A stretch of DNA of 10,325 nucleotides from an uncultured Oceanospirillaceae bacterium. GTDB lineage: Bacteria; Pseudomonadota; Gammaproteobacteria; Pseudomonadales; Balneatricaceae. Of this stretch, positions 6,010-10,325 are shown piece after piece (the stretch's first letter is position 1; each line of letters begins with the position of its first letter). The stretch covers positions 1 to 10,325 of the forward strand of contig CAMIIY010000041.1 of assembly GCA_946221045.1 (NCBI GenBank), written 5' to 3'. The notes below the pieces were generated by a model. It had not been told where the DNA came from, did not search any database, and was given only the letters and a program-made list of their open reading frames with translations. Position numbers and translations under genes: made by a program.

Positions 6010-6657
6010 TTAATAATCAGCCATCATCTCATCCAGTGAAAGGCTGCCCTCGTAATCTTCGGCATCCCCCAACTCGTTAAACAGGGCTTCTTCAGGATCA
6101 ATATTGTGAAAGCTGAAGCTTTCCCTGAAATTTTCCAGTCCTTCCAGGGTTAAATTAAAGGTCTGATCAATCTGACTTTCGATTTCGTCGTCCAGACTGT
6201 TGACACCATCCAGAATTTCACGGGCCTCTGCCACTCCCTGAATGACGCCTTCTGTCAGTTGATTCATAAAGCGCTCCAGCACTATATCCTCATTCAGTTC
6301 GGGGTGGGCTGCGAGGTAAAGACTAAAAATATCCAGAGACATATTCACCAGCCGTTCGGCCACCATATCGGCGGTGGGCTCCCAGCCGGCATCCAGTGTG
6401 TTATCCAGTAATCGTTCTTCCAGTTCATGGCAGAGGATATCGTTAATTTCATCCAGCGTGGTTTTGTAAACCAGTATCAGTGCCTGACTGACATGATTGG
6501 AGGTGCTCTGACAGACCTGCTGCAACAGATCAAACTCATGGGTTACTTTGCGTTGAAAAATCAGACTGCTCACGGCAATACTTTGTGCTGCGGCATCTTG
6601 GGCTAAATCATGCTTTGCCAAAGTATGGAGACTTTGGCCTGGACGTGCTGCTTCCAT
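6010..6657 (-). CDS. DUF5610-like protein of unknown function
   Basis: A 215-aa acidic, mostly helical protein without Cys clusters, signal peptide or membrane segments, so probably cytoplasmic. The middle and C-terminal part (about residues 75-190) has the pattern I associate with the DUF5610 family: ATADMVAERLVN-like and LDIFSLYLAAHPE, then QLTEGVIQGVAEAREILDG and IDQTFNLTLEGLENF. Proteins of this type are sometimes labelled 'hydrogenase-4 component G', a name nothing here supports. The frame opens at 6669, but ATG at 6657 is preferred because GGAGG lies 5 bases before it, whereas the first ATG has no ribosome-binding site. The C-terminal 60 residues are rich in Asp and Glu. The gene stands alone, ending at the shared terminator at 5963-5989. 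The family call is from memory and unverified; the role is unknown. Confidence 0.75.
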   Translation of the reverse strand: MEAARPGQSLHTLAKHDLAQDAAAQSIAVSSLIFQRKVTHEFDLLQQVCQSTSNHVSQALILVYKTTLDEINDILCHELEERLLDNTLDAGWEPTADMVAERLVNMSLDIFSLYLAAHPELNEDIVLERFMNQLTEGVIQGVAEAREILDGVNSLDDEIESQIDQTFNLTLEGLENFRESFSFHNIDPEEALFNELGDAEDYEGSLSLDEMMADY

Positions 6658-6662
6658 TAATG

Positions 6663-6667
6663 CCTCC
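6663..6667 (-). promoter_or_regulatory. Shine-Dalgarno deciding the start at 6657
   Basis: GGAGG on the minus strand lies 5 bases before ATG at 6657. It overlaps the in-frame upstream ATG (6667-6669), which itself has no Shine-Dalgarno, so the protein probably begins four residues later than the longest open frame. Confidence 0.65.
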
Positions 6668-6721
6668 ATGGTGTTCTGTTTTTTATTATGTTGTTACTCA
6701 TACAGTATTGTTGAAGGTCCT

Positions 6722-6761
6722 GCTGATATGTTGATATTTATTCAACTGCAGTGTTGATAGA
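6722..6761 (+). repeat. Two-part motif GCTGATAT-N23-GTTGATAGA, copy 1
   Basis: GCTGATAT (6722-6729) and GTTGATAGA (6753-6761) lie 31 bases apart start to start, in the gap between the divergent genes at 6657 and 6847. The same two blocks at the same spacing recur at 10207-10246. Copy 1 also has an extra TGTTGATA at 6729-6736. It may bind a regulator common to the 6847 and 10321 genes. Confidence 0.4.
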
Positions 6762-6780
6762 TCAGATTTTGTTCAATTTC

Positions 6781-6810
6781 CCCCTAAAATTTATGCAATT
6801 CAAATAGGGG
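6781..6810. promoter_or_regulatory. Inverted repeat CCCCTA-N18-TAGGGG upstream of the lipoprotein gene
   Basis: CCCCTA (6781-6786) and TAGGGG (6805-6810) are exact inverted copies around an AT-rich centre, 37-66 bases before the GTG start at 6847. It could be an operator or a leader hairpin. A weak promoter (TTGTTC 6769-6774, 17 bases, TATGCA 6792-6797) overlaps it. Confidence 0.3.
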
Positions 6811-6846
6811 TGTCGGAATCATCGGTTGTAAATAAGGGAGTTAGTT

Positions 6847-7758
6847 GTGATCGTGAAAATCACTCATGCTGGTGTTGGCCGGGGTACAGTGCTGATGCTG
6901 GTATTGTTGTTTACCGGTTGTGCACAGGTTGCAGTATTGCCCGAGAAACCGGCGTTTCAGGGTGATATTGAGATTCAGCGCTGGCCTGCGGAGGTCAGGG
7001 AAACCTCAGGACTGGCCCGGCATGAAGGTCTGAACTGGACCCTCAATGACAGTGCGAACAGTGCCAGTCTGTTTGCCGTTGATGATGCCGGCATGCTAGT
7101 GAAAGAGGTGCGCCTGAGCGGTGCCGAAAATATCGACTGGGAAGCCATCGCTCAGGATGAAGATGCTCTCTATGTGGCTGACTGTGGCAACAACCGGGGT
7201 AAGCGTGAGCGGTTTACCCTTTACCGGGTGAGTTGGGCGGAACTGCAGCAGGCTCCCGCTGATGGAGAGGTGCCAGTGGCCAGCTTTCAGGTACGGCTGG
7301 CTGATTATCAGCCGCCGGAGAACCGACTGCACAATTTTGATTGCGAGGGGCTGACGGTTGTTGGCAACGAGCTCTGGTTGTTCAGCAAAAACCGTGGCGA
7401 TGGTCAGACACGGCTGTACCGTCTTGATAAACATCAACCAGAGCAGACGGTCGAACCGGCTGCAGCTTACCCGGTAGCCGGGCTGATCACCGGGGCTGAC
7501 TATGATCCGGCTTCACAGCAACTGGTCTTGCTGGGTTACTCTCGCCAGCGGCTGCTGGGGTATTCGTTTATCTGGCTGGTACCGGTGGACGGGCTGCCTG
7601 ACTGGGAACGGGCAAAGCGCATTACCCTGCAGGTTTATGCTCAGTGGGAGGCGATCAAGTGGCTTGATGATGGTCGGTTGTTATTGAGTTGCGAGCAGAG
7701 TCCCTTGTTGGGGGTTAGCCGGGGTATTATGACACCACGTCTGGCCGAGGATCTTTGA
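6847..7758 (+). CDS. Predicted lipoprotein with a beta-propeller-like domain, function unknown
   Basis: 303 aa starting at GTG, chosen because AAGGGAG lies 6 bases upstream; the in-frame GTG at 6853 is spaced too far. The N-terminus is a lipoprotein signal: basic residues, hydrophobic TVLMLVLLF, then lipobox FTGC with Cys25 as the lipidated residue. Ala at +2 suggests the outer membrane. The mature part has repeated acidic-aromatic motifs that look like blades of a propeller: RETSGLA (51-57), ENIDWEAIA (94-102), YVADCGNNRG (109-118), NFDCEGLT (163-170), LFSKNR (178-183) and ITGADYDP (214-221). This resembles phytase/esterase-like or SdiA-regulated-type propellers, but I see no catalytic set and assign no activity. 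No terminator separates it from cysS, so some read-through is possible, although cysS has its own promoter. Confidence 0.8.
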   Translation: MIVKITHAGVGRGTVLMLVLLFTGCAQVAVLPEKPAFQGDIEIQRWPAEVRETSGLARHEGLNWTLNDSANSASLFAVDDAGMLVKEVRLSGAENIDWEAIAQDEDALYVADCGNNRGKRERFTLYRVSWAELQQAPADGEVPVASFQVRLADYQPPENRLHNFDCEGLTVVGNELWLFSKNRGDGQTRLYRLDKHQPEQTVEPAAAYPVAGLITGADYDPASQQLVLLGYSRQRLLGYSFIWLVPVDGLPDWERAKRITLQVYAQWEAIKWLDDGRLLLSCEQSPLLGVSRGIMTPRLAEDL

Positions 7759-7765
7759 TTGCCTG

Positions 7766-7794
7766 CCGACAGCCGGATTGAATTCCTCTATAAT
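7766..7794 (+). promoter_or_regulatory. Promoter of cysS
   Basis: CCGACA (-35, 7766-7771) and a consensus TATAAT (-10, 7789-7794) are 17 bases apart, placing the transcript start near 7801 and leaving a leader of about 32 bases before cysS. Confidence 0.7.
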
Positions 7795-7832
7795 GCCGCC
7801 TTTGTTTTCGCTGGCTATTTTACTGACCCACT

Positions 7833-9218
7833 ATGCTGCAGATTTATAACACCCTGACTAAAAGCAAGGCACCGTTTACACCCATCGAAGCGGGCAAAAT
7901 CAAGATGTATGTCTGCGGGGTCACCGTGTATGACTACTGCCATATTGGTCATGCCCGGGTCATGGTGGCGTTTGATGTGATCACCCGTTACCTTCGTGCC
8001 CGTGGCTGGGATGTGAATTACGTGCGTAACATCACGGATGTGGATGACAAGATCATCAAACGGGCGGCCGAAAACGGTGAGGCACCTTCGGCTTTAACCG
8101 AACGCATGATTGCTGCCATGCATGAAGATGAAGCTGCCCTCAGTGTGTTGCGCCCGGATCAGGAACCCCGTGCTACCGGCCATATGCAGGATATTATTGC
8201 GCTGGTGGAAACCCTGATCGACAAAGGGTTTGCCTATGCCGCCAGTAATGGTGATGTCTATTACCGGGTAGAGAAATTTGCGGAATATGGTCGCCTGACC
8301 AACAAAAACGTTGATGAACTGCGTTCCGGTGCCCGGATTGAAGTGGGTGAAGCCAAAGAAAGCCCGCTGGATTTTGTCCTCTGGAAAGCGGCTAAAACCG
8401 GCGAAATCAGCTGGGACTCACCCTGGGGCCCGGGTCGTCCGGGTTGGCACATTGAATGTTCCGCTATGTCCAAATGCTGCCTGGGGGATACCTTTGATAT
8501 TCACGGCGGTGGTCCCGATCTGCCTTTCCCGCACCATGAAAACGAAATCGCCCAGTCCGAAGCGGCGAACGGTGTGACCTATGTGAACACCTGGATGCAT
8601 GCGGGACCGGTGCGGGTGAACTCTGAGAAGATGTCCAAGTCATTGGGTAACTTCTTTACCATCCGCGATGTACTGAAAGAGTATGATGCTGAAATCGTAC
8701 GTTTCTTTCTGGCGCGGGTGCATTACCGCACCTATATCGATTACAGCGAAGACAGTCTTCGTGAAGCCCGCACCATGCTGGAACGTTTCTATCAGGCGCT
8801 GGAAGGGGTGCAGGCGACTGCAGTTGAGTCTGAAGGTGAGTTTGAGCAGCGTTTTTATGCAGCGATGGACGATGACTTCAATACGCCTAAAGCAATTGCC
8901 GTATTGTACGAGCTGGTGAATGAGCTAAACCGTGCCAAGCGGGAGCAAAGTACTGAAGCCGGAACGCTGGCGACGCGTCTGACCCGGTTGGGGGCTATTC
9001 TCGGGCTGCTTCAGCAGGAACCGGCCAGTTTCCTGCAGGGCGAGGCGAAAGAGGGCGAGCTGACAGCAGAGCAGATTGAAACGCTGATTGCTGACCGTGC
9101 CAGCGCCAAAGCCAACAAAGAATATGCTGAGGCAGACCGCATTCGTCAGTTGTTGCTTGAGCAGGGCGTGGTGCTGAAAGACAGCCGTGAAGGCACCAGC
9201 TGGTATCGCGAAAGCTGA
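7833..9218 (+). CDS. cysS: Cysteinyl-tRNA synthetase
   Basis: Class I aminoacyl-tRNA synthetase that charges tRNA-Cys in the cytoplasm; essential housekeeping gene. At 461 aa it is full length. The HIGH motif is residues 37-40 and the KMSKS loop is 266-270. The zinc site that selects cysteine is complete: Cys28, Cys209, His234 and Glu238, the same numbering as in E. coli. The DALR/anticodon-binding region follows to the end, with the typical [13 protein letters not shown] near the C-terminus. The start MLQIYNTLT matches the family. No Shine-Dalgarno is visible in the bases before ATG (TTTTACTGACCCACT), so initiation may depend on an unstructured leader. It has its own promoter and a strong terminator, so it is effectively a single-gene unit. 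Confidence 0.98.
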   Translation: MLQIYNTLTKSKAPFTPIEAGKIKMYVCGVTVYDYCHIGHARVMVAFDVITRYLRARGWDVNYVRNITDVDDKIIKRAAENGEAPSALTERMIAAMHEDEAALSVLRPDQEPRATGHMQDIIALVETLIDKGFAYAASNGDVYYRVEKFAEYGRLTNKNVDELRSGARIEVGEAKESPLDFVLWKAAKTGEISWDSPWGPGRPGWHIECSAMSKCCLGDTFDIHGGGPDLPFPHHENEIAQSEAANGVTYVNTWMHAGPVRVNSEKMSKSLGNFFTIRDVLKEYDAEIVRFFLARVHYRTYIDYSEDSLREARTMLERFYQALEGVQATAVESEGEFEQRFYAAMDDDFNTPKAIAVLYELVNELNRAKREQSTEAGTLATRLTRLGAILGLLQQEPASFLQGEAKEGELTAEQIETLIADRASAKANKEYAEADRIRQLLLEQGVVLKDSREGTSWYRES

Positions 9219-9238
9219 GCAAAGCTTGCGGCACAGTG

Positions 9239-9279
9239 CCTAAAAAACCACCCTCAGTAATGTCGGTGGTTTTTTTAGG
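9239..9279. terminator. Rho-independent terminator after cysS
   Basis: CCTAAAAAACCACC (9239-9252) pairs with GGTGGTTTTTTTAGG (9265-9279) over 14 pairs with one extra T, around a 12-base loop. A and T runs within the stem make it potentially active in both directions. It begins 20 bases after the cysS stop. Confidence 0.88.
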
Positions 9280-9307
9280 TCCTGGGCAAATCTATGCTCT
9301 TGGTCTG

Positions 9308-9337
9308 TTTCCAGACGGCTCCGGGTTTCGCTATGCT
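9308..9337 (+). promoter_or_regulatory. Possible promoter of the 9384 gene
   Basis: TTTCCA (9308-9313) and TATGCT (9332-9337) are 18 bases apart, each matching consensus at 4 of 6. A promoter is needed here because a strong terminator lies just upstream. A small dyad GTCTG-TTTC-CAGAC (9303-9316) overlaps the -35. Confidence 0.3.
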
Positions 9338-9383
9338 GACGTCTGCGTTGAACCGTTATCCGTGAAACAGGGAGAAGCTGAGT

Positions 9384-9962
9384 ATGTCAGTCAATACTGG
9401 GTGTGAAACCAGCGAGTTTGTCGGTGCTACTGTGGTGATTACTCACCATGTGCAACAGGATAAACATGCCGAATATGATGCATGGCTACAGCAGGTTGCG
9501 CCGCGATGTCGGGCTGCAGAAGGTTTTCTCGACAGCCATATTGTCAGGCCTGTGCCGGGTCTGACACACACCTACACGGTGATAATTCGTTTTGATACCC
9601 GGCAGCACCTGCAGGACTGGATGGGCTCAGAAACACGTATTCAGTTAATCGAGAAAGTACGTCCGCTGCTGGAGCAGGACGATGATTTTGTTATTAGCAG
9701 TGGCCTGGATTTCTGGTTTGCACCACAGACCAAAAAAGCGGCGGTGCCGAAACGCTGGAAGCAGTTTCTGGTCACCTGGTCCGCCATCTATCCACTGGTA
9801 CTCACCGTGCCCCTGTTATTACTGCCGGTACTGCGTGGGTTAGGTGTGCCGGATAATCATTTTATCGATATTCTGCTGGTCACCGGGGTCGTGGTGAGTC
9901 TGATGGTATACGTGGTGATGCCGAGGTATACGAAGGCTATTCAGCGCTGGCTTTTCAACTAA
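9384..9962 (+). CDS. Antibiotic biosynthesis monooxygenase (ABM)-domain membrane protein
   Basis: 192 aa. Residues about 12-112 form an ABM-type dimeric alpha/beta barrel domain: VVITHHVQQDKHAEYDAWL, then AAEGFLDSHIVRP, YTVIIRFDTRQHLQDWMGS and the end GLDFWFAP. Two hydrophobic stretches follow, about 127-150 and 159-179, predicted membrane helices after a PKRWKQFLVTW linker, so the domain is probably tethered to the inner membrane facing the cytoplasm. This ABM-plus-two-helices layout is known from a family usually annotated just as 'antibiotic biosynthesis monooxygenase'. Neither an oxygenase activity nor antibiotic synthesis is implied, and no biosynthetic genes are nearby. The start has AGGGAG nine bases upstream. 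The gene after it begins 17 bp past its stop and is probably cotranscribed. Confidence 0.85.
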   Translation: MSVNTGCETSEFVGATVVITHHVQQDKHAEYDAWLQQVAPRCRAAEGFLDSHIVRPVPGLTHTYTVIIRFDTRQHLQDWMGSETRIQLIEKVRPLLEQDDDFVISSGLDFWFAPQTKKAAVPKRWKQFLVTWSAIYPLVLTVPLLLLPVLRGLGVPDNHFIDILLVTGVVVSLMVYVVMPRYTKAIQRWLFN

Positions 9963-9979
9963 AACGGAACGCCTGCTTT

Positions 9980-10177
9980 ATGTTTGAGCTTCATGAAGTG
10001 ACGATTGAGTGTCCTTATTGCGGAGAAAGCATCGATGTGCTGGTTGAAGTGATTGAAGAGGCGCAGGAGTACATTGAAGACTGTCAGGTTTGTTGTCGGC
10101 CAATTGTGTTTCATGTTACGGCATCTTCAACCGGAGCACCGGAGCTGGTGGTACATACAGAAAGTGACAGCTACTAG
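9980..10177 (+). CDS. CPXCG-motif cysteine-rich protein
   Basis: 65-aa protein of the Cys_rich_CPXG family (function unknown). CPYCGE (residues 11-16) and DCQVCCRPI (34-42) provide four cysteines, Cys11, Cys14, Cys35 and Cys38, spaced as in a zinc ribbon, plus Cys39. The acidic segment between them (VEVIEEAQEYIED) and the hydrophobic IVFHV after them are typical of the family. Metal binding is inferred from the cysteine pattern. The length is normal. No good Shine-Dalgarno precedes ATG at 9980; with only 17 bp after the upstream stop, translation may depend on coupling to the 9384 gene. No terminator is visible in the 143 bases after it. Confidence 0.92.
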   Translation: MFELHEVTIECPYCGESIDVLVEVIEEAQEYIEDCQVCCRPIVFHVTASSTGAPELVVHTESDSY

Positions 10178-10206
10178 CCCACAGGTAGAGAGTCTGATGT
10201 TAATTG

Positions 10207-10246
10207 GCTGATATTGTTATAAAAAAAGCAACACAGCGTTGATAGA
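10207..10246 (+). repeat. Two-part motif GCTGATAT-N23-GTTGATAGA, copy 2
   Basis: GCTGATAT (10207-10214) and GTTGATAGA (10238-10246) are again 31 bases apart start to start, ending 74 bases before the ATG at 10321; copy 1 ends 85 bases before GTG at 6847. Downstream both continue with NCA (TCA or GCA). The regulator is unknown. Confidence 0.4.
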
Positions 10247-10265
10247 GCAAAAGTACTTATGGATT

Positions 10266-10300
10266 TCACACGGCTGTGATTAGATGGTGTCAGTCCATCT
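10266..10300 (+). other. Two short hairpins before the gene at 10321
   Basis: TCACA-CGGC-TGTGA (10266-10279) and AGATGG-TGTCAGT-CCATCT (10282-10300) are two adjacent perfect stems of 5 and 6 bp. The second ends 9 bases before the Shine-Dalgarno of the next gene. They may be leader structures or protein sites. Neither is followed by a T run long enough to act as a terminator. Confidence 0.3.
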
Positions 10301-10320
10301 GTTTTATGAAAGGAGTCTTT

Positions 10321-10325
10321 ATGAG
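10321..10325 (+). CDS. Start of a further gene, cut by the window end
   Basis: AAGGAG (10310-10315) lies 5 bases before ATG at 10321, a strong start signal. Only ATGAG is present, so the product cannot be named. Confidence 0.55.

Noticed and set aside
6685..6712. LexA-like half site (TACTGTATGAG on the minus strand) upstream of the 6657 gene
   Set aside because: Only one half matches; the second CAG half at the required spacing is absent.
9384..10177. Antibiotic biosynthesis locus
   Set aside because: The ABM domain name is only a family label; no biosynthetic, transport or resistance genes are nearby.
10259..10279. Six-codon reading frame MDFTRL as a possible leader peptide before 10321
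   Set aside because: No convincing ribosome site, no run of regulatory codons, and so short a frame is expected by chance.
10266..10279. CRP-type site
   Set aside because: The half sites are in the wrong order and spacing: TCACA-N4-TGTGA instead of TGTGA-N6-TCACA.

Overview
The window looks like ordinary chromosome from a gammaproteobacterium, most likely a marine heterotroph of the Oceanospirillales/Pseudomonas-like group. This is inferred from the liu leucine-catabolism cluster with its MerR regulator, the CysRS sequence, the CPXCG and DUF5610-like proteins, and an even, moderate base composition. I see no phage, transposon, CRISPR, rRNA or tRNA sequence, and no sign of recent transfer.

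Layout. Bases 2-520 (+) hold the 3' part of a gamma-glutamylcyclotransferase-like gene. One base later the convergent liu operon ends. Read on the minus strand from 5447 down to 522, this operon is liuR (MerR regulator), liuA (isovaleryl-CoA dehydrogenase), liuB (methylcrotonyl-CoA carboxylase beta subunit), liuC (methylglutaconyl-CoA hydratase) and liuE/mvaB (HMG-CoA lyase). Together they convert isovaleryl-CoA from leucine to acetoacetate and acetyl-CoA. The biotin-carrying alpha subunit gene liuD, normally between liuC and liuE, is absent: only 7 bp separate those two genes. A good sigma70-type promoter with an overlapping near-perfect palindrome lies upstream of liuR and probably makes the operon autoregulated.

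Bases 5448-5761 are a regulatory region serving liuR on one side and a 61-aa protein of unknown function (5762-5947, +) on the other. The small gene has its own extended -10 promoter, a leader that can fold, a strong Shine-Dalgarno and a bidirectional terminator (5963-5989). It shares the terminator with a convergent DUF5610-like gene (minus, starting at 6657).

Divergent from that gene, a predicted lipoprotein (6847-7758, +) precedes cysS (7833-9218, +), which has its own promoter and a strong terminator. A membrane-anchored antibiotic-biosynthesis-monooxygenase-like protein (9384-9962, +) and a CPXCG cysteine-rich protein (9980-10177, +) follow. The first bases of another gene (ATG at 10321) end the window.

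The points most worth a second look are the liu operon without liuD, a terminator nested inside the 3' coding end of liuE, the placement of the presumed LiuR operator, and a two-part motif (GCTGATAT-N23-GTTGATAGA) found at identical spacing upstream of two separate genes. I found no clear new defence or mobile system.
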